Assembly (NCBI GenBank): GCA_021793335.1
Contig: JAJYSW010000190.1
Span: 1-6,458 of the forward strand
Length of the DNA stretch: 6,458 nucleotides
From: Actinomycetes bacterium
GTDB lineage: Bacteria; Actinomycetota; Actinomycetes; Mycobacteriales; Micromonosporaceae
Direction of reading: 5' to 3'
This document shows, one piece after another, positions 1 through 5,198 of the stretch. Position 1 is the stretch's first letter. The number at the start of each line of letters is the position of its first letter. The notes below the pieces were generated by a model that saw nothing but the letters and a program-made list of their open reading frames with translations, was not told the DNA's origin and made no database searches. The position numbers were made by a program, and so were the translations under genes.

Positions 1-57
1 GGGGACGTCGACGACGACCGGCGCGGCGCCGATCTCACGGTATTGCAGTGCCTTCAT
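1..57 (-). CDS. Zinc-type medium-chain alcohol dehydrogenase, N-terminal fragment (runs off left edge)
   Basis: Read on the minus strand from an ATG at 57, the first 19 codons give MKALQYREIGAAPVVVDVP with no stop before the window edge. This is the characteristic opening of zinc-dependent, NAD(P)-linked medium-chain alcohol dehydrogenases (GroES-like fold first strand, M-K-A-L-x-Y then a P-V-V-x-D-V-P strand). A purine-rich GAGGAG lies at 73-68, ten bases before the ATG, a slightly long but usable ribosome site. Only the very N-terminus is visible, so the zinc ligands, Rossmann fold and substrate class cannot be judged. The gene is divergent from the metal-transporter pair and its presence argues against that pair's gene starting as far left as 48. 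The identification rests on N-terminal resemblance recalled from the family; an NADPH:quinone reductase of the same superfamily is the main alternative. Confidence 0.75.
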   Translation of the reverse strand, partial: MKALQYREIGAAPVVVDVP

Positions 58-87
58 TGAACGGTGGCTCCTCGCGGTGGCTAGCAT
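57..87 (+). promoter_or_regulatory. Possible promoter for the CDF-ZIP pair
   Basis: TTGAAC at 57-62 could serve as a -35 box and TAGCAT at 82-87 as a -10 box, with a rather long 19-bp spacer. Transcription would begin near 94 and leave about 140 bases of leader before the GTG start at 237. A second -35-like TTGACG at 154-159 has no convincing -10 partner at 16-18 bp. This is a weak call made by eye. Confidence 0.25.
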
Positions 88-236
88 CGACCGATACGGC
101 GGACAGCGCCACCGTAATCACGAACACCGCTCATGCGAGTGCGATTCGGGAAATTGACGGGCGCGCCCTCGTACCCGAAAGCGCCGCCCCGGCCCCCGCC
201 CGGCCTTACGCTCAGCGGGTGGGCGAGACGGGAGCC
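58..236. promoter_or_regulatory. Divergent intergenic region between alcohol dehydrogenase and CDF gene, with repeats
   Basis: This 179-bp stretch should hold the promoters of both flanking genes. It contains the 8-bp word CGGTGGCT twice in direct orientation (62-69 and 75-82, period 13) and an inverted copy: ACGGTGGC at 61-68 matches GCCACCGT at 108-115 perfectly. A 10-bp palindrome GGGCGCGCCC sits at 159-168, flanked by TTCGGG (145-150) and CCCGAA (174-179). I see no recognisable Zur or DtxR/IdeR box (no A/T-rich TGAAAAT or TTAGGT type palindrome). Operator function for these repeats is inference only. Confidence 0.45.
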
Positions 237-1211
237 GTGAAATCGGAGAGCATCGTCACCGTCATGGTGGCGGCGCTGATGAACCTCTCCATCGCCACCG
301 CCAAACTCATCGCGGGCGTGATCAGCGGCTCGGCCGCGATGGTCTCCGAAGCCGCCCACTCGGCGGCCGACACCGTCACCCAGATGATGCTGTACGCGGC
401 ACTGCGCAACAGCGCCCTCCCGGCGGACCAGGAGCACCCGTTCGGCTACGGACGCACCGCCTACCTGTGGGCGGCGCTGGCGGCCGCCTGCACCTTCGTG
501 GCCGGGGGCCTGTTCTCCATCACCCACGGCCTGCACTCCATGAACGCCCAACCCGAAACCGGATTCCTCGTCTCGTACATCGTGCTCGCGATCGCGTTCG
601 TGCTCGAAGGCGTCTCGTTCCTGCGCACGATGCGGCAGCTCCGCTCCGAATCGCACCGCTGGTCCACCCGCCCGCTCAGGCTGCTGCGCCGCACCCCCGA
701 CACCACGCTCAAGGCGGTCTTCCTGGAGGACGCCGCCGCACTGATCGGCCTGCTGCTGGCCGCACTCGGCCTGGCGCTCACCGAGATCACCGGGAACGCC
801 TTCTACGACGGCGCGGCATCGGTCCTCATCGGCATCCTTCTGCTCGCCGTGGCGGTGAGCCTGGGCCACGCCAACATCTCGCTCCTGGTCGGCCGCGCCC
901 TCCCGCCGCGGCTGCGGGAAACGCTCCAAACGGAGCTCGAAGCCGCAGGCGACATCACGGCCGTCGGAGAGCTGCTGACCCTCTACCTCGGGCCCACCGA
1001 GGCCCTCGTCGCCGCGCGCGTGAACTTCCGCGACGACGCCTCCGGCGCGGCGATCGAGCGGACCGTGCGCGAAGCCGAGGCGCGCATGCGCGAACACCAC
1101 CCCTCGATCCGGCACGTCTTCCTCAGCCCGCGCGGCCCCTCCGGGCACGGCCGCCCCTCCGACGGCGACCGCCCCGACCTCCGCAGCGGCACGCATCGAG
1201 GTGAACGATGA
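237..1211 (+). CDS. Cation diffusion facilitator (CDF) family metal transporter, SLC30A9-like
   Basis: CDF proteins are membrane dimers that export Zn2+ and related divalent metals from the cytoplasm, usually in exchange for protons. The 324-residue product has six hydrophobic segments (about 7-30, 33-55, 75-97, 110-130, 159-180, 189-210) and a C-terminal cytoplasmic domain (about 217-297). TM2 carries the metal-site motif HSAAD (H41, D45). The loop HPFGYGR (67-73), the TM5 sequence FLEDAAALIG (around D165) and YDGAASVLIG (about 190-199) mark the bacterial SLC30A9/ZnT9-like group. TM5 has no histidine at the usual HxxxD position. The last ~25 residues are a polar Gly/Pro/Arg tail. I chose GTG 237, preceded by GGGAG at 230-234 (close spacing), because homology begins at VKSESIVTV. 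The frame stays open upstream to GTG 48 (387 residues), but that extension looks non-coding and would overlap the divergent dehydrogenase start; GTG 219 is another option. The stop overlaps the next start (ATGA). The metal is not determinable from sequence. Confidence 0.93.
   Translation: MKSESIVTVMVAALMNLSIATAKLIAGVISGSAAMVSEAAHSAADTVTQMMLYAALRNSALPADQEHPFGYGRTAYLWAALAAACTFVAGGLFSITHGLHSMNAQPETGFLVSYIVLAIAFVLEGVSFLRTMRQLRSESHRWSTRPLRLLRRTPDTTLKAVFLEDAAALIGLLLAALGLALTEITGNAFYDGAASVLIGILLLAVAVSLGHANISLLVGRALPPRLRETLQTELEAAGDITAVGELLTLYLGPTEALVAARVNFRDDASGAAIERTVREAEARMREHHPSIRHVFLSPRGPSGHGRPSDGDRPDLRSGTHRGER
1198..1211 (+). promoter_or_regulatory. Shine-Dalgarno and ATGA translational-coupling junction
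   Basis: GAGGTGA at 1198-1204 lies inside the last codons of the CDF gene, six bases from its GAGG core to the ATG at 1208. The ATGA at 1208-1211 is both the start of the ZIP gene and, through TGA, the stop of the CDF gene. A ribosome finishing the CDF protein can therefore reinitiate directly, which predicts near-fixed stoichiometry of the two transporters. Confidence 0.85.
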
Positions 1212-1963
1212 CCGGACTGGCCAGCGCAGGCGGCTGGGGGCTGCTGGCGGGCTCGGCGCTGCTGCTGGGGGCCTTGTTCGGCTACCTGGCCCGGGTGCCC
1301 TCCGGGGTCGTCGCCGCCGTGATGGCGTTCGGCAGCGGGGTGCTGCTCTCGGCGGTGTCGTTCGAGCTGATCGCCGAGGCGCACGAGATCGGCGGCCTGC
1401 TGCCGACGTCGCTGGGCGCTCTGGTCGGCGCCCTGATCTACACGGGAGCGAACCTCGCCCTGGCCCGGCACGGCGCGCGGCACCGCAAGCGTTCCGGTTC
1501 GCAGCAGCCTTCCGAACCGGAGCAGCCGGGCTCGGGCACCGCGATCGCGTTGGGCGCGCTCCTGGACGGCGTGCCCGAATCCATCGTCATCGGCATCAGC
1601 CTGCTCGGCGGCGGCGGTGTCGGCGTGACGACGGTGGCGGCGGTGTTCATCAGCAACGTCCCCGAGGGCCTGTCGAGCGCCTCGGGCATGCGCCGGGCCG
1701 GGCGCGGACGCGGCTATGTCTTCGGCATGTGGGGCGGCATCGCGGTCATCAGCGGCGTGGCCGCGGCGACCGGGTACGGCCTGCTCGGCGGCGTCTCCGG
1801 CGAGGTGCTGGCCGCGATCACCGCTCTGGCCGCCGGCGCCATGCTCGCGATGATCGCCGACACGATGATCCCCGAGGCGTTCGAGAGCGCCCACATGTGG
1901 ATCGGCGTGATCACCGTCGTCGGTTTCCTCACGGCCTTCGGCATCTCCCGTCTGGAGCAGTGA
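1208..1963 (+). CDS. ZIP family divalent-metal transporter (atypical metal site)
   Basis: ZIP proteins move Zn2+, Fe2+ or Mn2+ across the inner membrane, normally into the cytoplasm. The 251-residue product has eight predicted membrane segments (about 8-27, 33-55, 66-86, 111-133, 138-158, 170-192, 200-218, 229-248) and a charged Arg/Gln/Pro cytoplasmic loop at 87-110, the usual ZIP arrangement and length. TM4 reads LLDGVPES (118-125) and TM5 SNVPEGLS (149-156). These align with the canonical HNxPEG and (Q/H)(D/E)xPEG binding motifs: P123, E124, P152 and E153 are kept, but TM4 His and Asn are Asp120 and Gly121, and TM5 has Ser149 and Asn150. TM7-8 has MIADTMIPEAFE (215-226), typical of this actinobacterial subgroup. 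The gene is coupled to the CDF exporter upstream through ATGA. Family membership is secure; metal and direction of transport are open because the first-shell ligands differ from studied members. Confidence 0.92.
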   Translation: MTGLASAGGWGLLAGSALLLGALFGYLARVPSGVVAAVMAFGSGVLLSAVSFELIAEAHEIGGLLPTSLGALVGALIYTGANLALARHGARHRKRSGSQQPSEPEQPGSGTAIALGALLDGVPESIVIGISLLGGGGVGVTTVAAVFISNVPEGLSSASGMRRAGRGRGYVFGMWGGIAVISGVAAATGYGLLGGVSGEVLAAITALAAGAMLAMIADTMIPEAFESAHMWIGVITVVGFLTAFGISRLEQ

Positions 1964-1994
1964 ACCGTTTCGGTCGCCGCGCCGCGGCCTCAAG

Positions 1995-2011
1995 GGACGC
2001 ACCGGGCGTCC
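1995..2011 (+). terminator. Candidate terminator hairpin after the ZIP gene
   Basis: GGACGC at 1995-2000 and GCGTCC at 2006-2011 form a perfect 6-bp stem with a 5-base loop (ACCGG), 31 bases after the ZIP stop. There is no U tract, which is common for actinobacterial terminators. It is the first stable hairpin downstream of the metal-transporter pair, so it is the natural candidate for ending that transcript. Confidence 0.5.
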
Positions 2012-2207
2012 AGACCGCCGGTGCTGACGGGCCGCGAGCGGGGCGGGCGATCGCCGCGTCCGCACCTGCCGCAACGCTCGGATCGGCTCGGGTACGGCGA
2101 AGCGCCGGGCGGCCGAATCCATGGCGGTGTGCATGCCCGAACGCTATTTTCGCGGCGTGAACGGCGCATTGCCGCCGCCCTCCGGGCCCGGGCGGGGCGT
2201 TCTCCTT

Positions 2208-2220
2208 CGCGGGGCCCGCG
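2208..2220 (-). terminator. Candidate terminator hairpin after sulP
   Basis: CGCGG at 2208-2212 pairs with CCGCG at 2216-2220 around a 3-base loop. It begins three bases beyond the sulP stop codon on the minus strand and is followed in that direction by the second GC-rich hairpin at 2195-2175. No U tract is present. Tandem short GC stems directly after a stop fit an actinobacterial terminator, but GC-rich DNA produces such stems by chance too. Confidence 0.4.
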
Positions 2221-2223
2221 CGG

Positions 2224-3717
2224 TCAGCCGGCGTCGCTGAGCGTGCCGGTGAGTTCGCCGTGGAGGCGGGCGCTGGGCCGGTTGAGGCCGGTGATCTCGA
2301 CGTGCTTGCCGCGTGCGGTGTACTTGGCTTCGACGGCGTCCAGCGCCGAGACCGCCGAGACGTCCCAGACGTGGGCTCCCGAGAGGTCGATGACGACGTC
2401 GTCGGGGTCGCCGTCGTAGTCGAAGGCATGGACCAGGTCGTTCGTGGAGGCGAAGAACAGTTGGCCGGTGACGGCGTAGACCTCCGTCGAGCCGTCGGGG
2501 TCGGTGACGCTGGTGACCTCGACGAAGCGGGCGACCTTGCGGGCGAAGCCGACCATCGCGACGATGACGCCCGCGCCGACGCCGATGGCGAGGTTGCTCG
2601 TGGCCACGGTCGCCGCGACGGTGACGAGCATGGCGATCGTCTCGCCGAGCGGCATCCTGCGCAGGGTGCGGGGGCGGATCGAACGCCAGTCGAAGGTCAC
2701 CGCGGACACGAAGACCATGACGGCCACGAGCGCGGCCATGGGGATCTGCGCGACCAGATCGCCGAGGGCGACGATCAGGATGAGCAGGAAGAATCCGGCC
2801 GAGAACGTCGAGAGGCGCGTGCGGGCACCGGATTTGACGTTGATCATGGTCTGGCCGATCATCGCGCACCCGGCCATGCCGCCGAAGCACCCGACCAGGA
2901 CGTTGCCGATGCCCTGGCCGGCGGCCTCACGGGTCTTATTCGAGCGGGTGTCGGTGGCGTCGTCGACGACCTGGGCGGTCATCAGGGATTCCAGGAGGCC
3001 CACCGCCGCCAGGGCGAGCGAGTAGGGGGCGATGACCGCGAGTGTTTCAAGGGTGAACGGCACGTCGGGGATCACGAGCCAGGGGAGGCCGGAGGGCAGT
3101 TCGCCCATATCGCCCACGTTGGGGACGCCGATGCCGAACGCGAGCGTGACGGCGGTGAGGCCGATGATGGCGACCAGCGGGGAGGGGACGGCCTTGGTCA
3201 GGCGGGGCAGGCCGACGATGACGGCCAGGCCGGCGCCGACCATCGCCCACACCGCCCAGTTCTGGCCCCAGAAGTGCGGGATCTGGGCGGCGAAGATCAA
3301 GATGGCCAGGGCGTTGATGAAACCGGTCAGGACGCTGCGCGGGATGAACCGCATGAGTTTGGCGATGCCGGTCAGGGCCAGTCCGAGCTGCACGAGCCCG
3401 GTGAGGATCGTGGCGGCGATCAGGTATTCGACGCCGTGCGAGGCCACGAGGGGGGCGGCGACGAGGGCCATTGCGCCGGTCGCGGCCGAGATCATCGCCG
3501 GTCGTCCGCCGAGGAAGGCGATCGAGCAGGCCAGGATGAACGAGGCGAACAGGCCCACGCGCGGGTCGACTCCGGCGATGATCGAGAAGGCGATCGCCTC
3601 GGGGATCAGTGCGAGGGCGACCAGGAGCCCGGAGAGCAGTTCGACGCGGAGCAAGGGCAGGAGGGGGCGGGGCAGGGCGGAGCGGGCGCGGTCGAGGACC
3701 GGTCGAGCAGCAGGCAT
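2224..3717 (-). CDS. SulP family inorganic anion transporter with C-terminal STAS domain
   Basis: SulP (SLC26-like) carriers import or exchange sulfate, bicarbonate or other small anions across the cytoplasmic membrane. From ATG 3717 the product has 497 residues. Residues about 20-390 hold the hydrophobic core, opening with LRVELLSGLLVALALIPEAI (23-42), followed by GVDPRVGLFAS, GGRPAMISAATGAMAL (70-85) and QTMINVKSGARTRLS (289-303), all hallmarks of the short bacterial SulP group. The C-terminal ~85 residues (about 413-497) form a STAS domain, with the strand-turn segment VVIDLSGAHVWDVSAVSAL (D444, D452, S454, S457). This start leaves the usual short cytoplasmic N-terminus, but no clear Shine-Dalgarno precedes it. 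The frame continues upstream, with ATG 3789 (521 residues) as a possible alternative and a non-homologous Arg/Pro-rich extension beyond that. The gene stands alone and diverges from rtcB. The substrate cannot be read from the sequence, and no sulfate-assimilation or carbonic anhydrase gene is nearby to hint at it. Confidence 0.94.
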   Translation of the reverse strand: MPAARPVLDRARSALPRPLLPLLRVELLSGLLVALALIPEAIAFSIIAGVDPRVGLFASFILACSIAFLGGRPAMISAATGAMALVAAPLVASHGVEYLIAATILTGLVQLGLALTGIAKLMRFIPRSVLTGFINALAILIFAAQIPHFWGQNWAVWAMVGAGLAVIVGLPRLTKAVPSPLVAIIGLTAVTLAFGIGVPNVGDMGELPSGLPWLVIPDVPFTLETLAVIAPYSLALAAVGLLESLMTAQVVDDATDTRSNKTREAAGQGIGNVLVGCFGGMAGCAMIGQTMINVKSGARTRLSTFSAGFFLLILIVALGDLVAQIPMAALVAVMVFVSAVTFDWRSIRPRTLRRMPLGETIAMLVTVAATVATSNLAIGVGAGVIVAMVGFARKVARFVEVTSVTDPDGSTEVYAVTGQLFFASTNDLVHAFDYDGDPDDVVIDLSGAHVWDVSAVSALDAVEAKYTARGKHVEITGLNRPSARLHGELTGTLSDAG

Positions 3718-3746
3718 GAACACCGTTCGCGATGGGGAGTCGGGGT

Positions 3747-3771
3747 GCACCGTGCGACGCTGGGACGGTGC
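3747..3771. repeat. Perfect 7-bp inverted repeat over the sulP -10 region
   Basis: GCACCGT (3747-3753) and ACGGTGC (3765-3771) are perfect inverted copies separated by 11 bases. The repeat spans the proposed sulP -10 box, the position expected of a repressor operator. The half-site does not match a regulator I recognise. Confidence 0.45.
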
Positions 3772-3785
3772 CGGAACGCCGTCAA
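3757..3785 (-). promoter_or_regulatory. Putative sulP promoter
   Basis: On the minus strand TTGACG (3785-3780) is a near-consensus -35 box, followed after exactly 17 bases by CAGCGT (3762-3757), a weak -10 of the kind accepted in high-GC actinomycetes. The predicted start near 3750 would give a leader of about 33 bases before ATG 3717. If it is real, translation from ATG 3789 is excluded, which supports the shorter SulP start. The -10 lies within an inverted repeat. Confidence 0.35.
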
Positions 3786-3813
3786 CCATAACCGGCCCTG
3801 AGACGAAACCGAC

Positions 3814-3834
3814 ATGCCGCGCCGAGAGCGGCAT
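3814..3834. repeat. Perfect 7-bp inverted repeat midway between sulP and rtcB promoters
   Basis: ATGCCGC (3814-3820) and GCGGCAT (3828-3834) are perfect inverted copies around a 7-base spacer, 21 bp in total, about two helical turns. It lies upstream of both proposed promoters: about 28 bp from the sulP -35 and 18 bp from the rtcB -35. That is a suitable position for an activator or a shared divergent regulator. Its half-site is unrelated to that of the repeat at 3747-3771. Confidence 0.45.
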
Positions 3835-3852
3835 TCCCGCACGTCGAATGCG

Positions 3853-3881
3853 TTGCGGCTCGGCCGATCTTCTTGGAGGAT
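3853..3881 (+). promoter_or_regulatory. Putative rtcB promoter
   Basis: TTGCGG (3853-3858) and GAGGAT (3876-3881) are separated by 17 bp and resemble actinobacterial housekeeping -35 and -10 boxes. Transcription would begin near 3888 and leave a leader of about 47 bases before GTG 3935. There is no sign of an RtcR/sigma-54 (GG-N10-GC with TGGCAC/TTGC) promoter such as controls the E. coli rtc operon. Confidence 0.35.
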
Positions 3882-3920
3882 AGGGCTTGTTACGAGGCCC
3901 GTCGTCCCTGTCAGCATTCC

Positions 3921-3937
3921 GAAGGAGTCTTGCCGTG
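3921..3937 (+). promoter_or_regulatory. Ribosome binding site that fixes the rtcB start at GTG 3935
   Basis: GAAGGAG at 3921-3927 is seven bases before GTG 3935, optimal spacing. A second purine-rich GGAGGA (3875-3880) stands seven bases before an in-frame TTG at 3887 and would add 16 residues. The GTG is preferred because the protein then aligns with E. coli RtcB from its first residue, and the upstream GGAGGA overlaps the proposed -10 box. Confidence 0.8.
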
Positions 3938-5122
3938 TCATTCACCACCCTTGATGCCGGGGCGGCCCCGATCCGCCTGTGGGGCGATGCCGAGGCGGTC
4001 GAACCGCAGGCCCGGGGGCAGTTGTACAACATCGCGAAGCTCCCGTGGGTGCACGGCGTCGCGGTCATGCCCGATGTGCACTACGGGATCGGCGCCACCG
4101 TCGGCTCGGTCATCGCCATGCGCGGCGCGGTCTCCCCCGCCGCTGTCGGCGTCGACATCGGCTGCGGCATGACCGCGCAGCGCACCTCACTGACCGCCGC
4201 GGACCTGCCCGAGGATCTGAGCCGTCTGCGCTCGGCCATCGAGGCCGCGATCCCGGTCGGGCACGCGATGCACGAGACCGCGGTCGACGTCAAACGCCTA
4301 CCGACCGGCCTGCACGGCTGGGACGAGTTCTGGTCGGGGTTCAACGAGCTCACCGGGCCGGTGGCCCGGCGGACCGAGGCCAAGGCCATGAAGCAGCTGG
4401 GCACGCTCGGCGGCGGCAACCACTTCATCGAAGTCTGCCTGGCCGATGACGACCGGGTCTGGCTCATGCTGCACTCCGGTTCCCGGTACGTCGGCAACGC
4501 CTTGGCGAAGCATCACATCGAGCGCGCCAAATCCCTGCCGCACAACACGGATCTGCCCGACCCCGATCTGGCGGTGTTCGTGGCCGATACCCCGCAGATG
4601 GAGGCCTACCGGCGCGATCTGTATTGGGCGCAGGATTACGCCCGCCGTAACCGGGCGGTCATGATGGCGCTGCTGCGGAGGATCATGCTGAAGCGGTTCC
4701 CGCAGGCGCGTTTCGAAGCCGAGATCTCCGCGCACCACAATTACGTGTCCGAGGAGACCCACGACGGCCAGGACCTCCTGGTCACCCGGAAGGGCGCGAT
4801 CCGCGCCGGGAAGGGCGACATGGGGATCATCCCCGGTTCGATGGGCGCTTCCAGCTTCATCGTGCGCGGGCTCGGGAACACGGCCTCGTTCGAGTCCGCC
4901 TCGCATGGCGCGGGCCGGAAGATGAGCCGGAATGCCGCCAAGCGCCGGTTCACCGCCGCGGACCTCGCCGCCCAGACCCGTGGCGTCGAGTGCCGTAAGG
5001 ACTCCGGGGTCGTCGACGAGATCCCGGCCGCCTATAAGGACATCGAAGAGGTCATGGCCGCCCAGGCCGATCTCGTCGCGATCGAGGCCCGGCTCCGCCA
5101 GATCATCTGCGTCAAGGGCTGA
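3935..5122 (+). CDS. rtcB: RNA-splicing ligase RtcB (GTP-dependent 3'-phosphate/5'-OH RNA ligase)
   Basis: RtcB joins RNA ends carrying 2',3'-cyclic phosphate or 3'-phosphate to 5'-OH ends, using GTP and Mn2+ through a guanylylated histidine. It repairs cleaved tRNA and rRNA in bacteria. The 395-residue protein is full length compared with 408 in E. coli. Visible landmarks are MPDVHYGIGATVGS (45-58), GVDIGCGM with metal ligands D74 and C77, LGGGNHFIEV with H163, MLHSGSR with H180, AHHNYV with H267/H268, RKGAIRAGKGDMGIIPGSMG (285-304) and SASHGAGRKMSR with H324, the expected guanylylated histidine. The C-terminus YKDIEEVMAAQADL...RQIICVKG is close to E. coli RtcB, so this is the classical RtcB type rather than the RtcB2 branch paired with PrfH. 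No archease, RtcA, RtcR or PrfH gene lies in the window. The gene diverges from sulP and converges on hsdR, so it appears monocistronic. No catalytic residue is missing. Confidence 0.97.
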   Translation: MSFTTLDAGAAPIRLWGDAEAVEPQARGQLYNIAKLPWVHGVAVMPDVHYGIGATVGSVIAMRGAVSPAAVGVDIGCGMTAQRTSLTAADLPEDLSRLRSAIEAAIPVGHAMHETAVDVKRLPTGLHGWDEFWSGFNELTGPVARRTEAKAMKQLGTLGGGNHFIEVCLADDDRVWLMLHSGSRYVGNALAKHHIERAKSLPHNTDLPDPDLAVFVADTPQMEAYRRDLYWAQDYARRNRAVMMALLRRIMLKRFPQARFEAEISAHHNYVSEETHDGQDLLVTRKGAIRAGKGDMGIIPGSMGASSFIVRGLGNTASFESASHGAGRKMSRNAAKRRFTAADLAAQTRGVECRKDSGVVDEIPAAYKDIEEVMAAQADLVAIEARLRQIICVKG

Positions 5123-5147
5123 GACCCGGCCCGACCACGTGGCCCCC

Positions 5148-5198
5148 GGGCCTGTTCAAGAGCTCCGGGCGGGCGCCGCCCGAGCCCTGAACAGGCTC
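5148..5198. terminator. Strong composite hairpin, likely bidirectional terminator between rtcB and hsdR
   Basis: GCCTGTTCA (5150-5158) and TGAACAGGC (5188-5196) make a perfect 9-bp outer stem, extended to 5148/5198 with one G-U pair. Inside it CGGGCGG (5166-5172) and CCGCCCG (5176-5182) make a perfect 7-bp stem with a GCG loop, extended by GCT/AGC around one bulged C. The element starts 25 bases after the rtcB stop and touches the hsdR stop codon, so it can end transcripts from both sides. No U tract follows. The outer arm, reading TAGAGCCTGTTCA on the minus strand, could alternatively be a small repeated element. Confidence 0.7.

Larger units (their letters stand above)
1964..2223. other. 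Convergent intergenic region between ZIP and SulP genes
   Basis: This 260-bp gap between two converging genes shows no convincing coding sequence. A 39-codon frame starting at 2121 lacks a ribosome site and runs into the sulP 3' end. The region holds three hairpin-forming segments: 1995-2011, a GC-rich one at about 2175-2195 (GCCC 2177-2180 with GGGC 2190-2193, extended two pairs), and 2208-2220. Its role is most simply insulation between the two transcripts. Confidence 0.5.

Noticed and set aside
48..236. 63-residue N-terminal extension of the CDF protein from GTG 48
   Set aside because: No family similarity, no ribosome site at 48, and overlap with the start of a divergent dehydrogenase gene.
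81..1196. 371-codon open frame on the minus strand opposite the CDF gene
   Set aside because: Low-complexity Gly/Arg/Glu/Asp/Val composition, fully antisense to a well-supported transporter, with no recognisable domain.
983..2134. 383-codon open frame on the minus strand across the ZIP gene and the following gap
   Set aside because: Arg/Ala/Gly/His-rich with no motif. It spans the CDF-ZIP junction antisense, as expected of a compositional artefact.
1201..2160. 319-codon plus-strand frame overlapping the ZIP gene in another frame
   Set aside because: Arg/Gly-rich translation with no membrane segments. The alternative frame at 1208-1963 gives a coherent ZIP protein with a good ribosome site.
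2121..2240. 39-codon ORF (MAVCMPERYFRGVNGAL...) in the ZIP-sulP gap
   Set aside because: No ribosome site, an Arg-rich tail running through the hairpin region into the sulP 3' end, and no recognisable relative.
2260..3801. 513-codon open frame on the plus strand opposite sulP
   Set aside because: Its translation is almost only D, G, E, R, H, Q and A with no fold-like pattern. It mirrors the third-position G/C bias of the clear SulP gene on the other strand.
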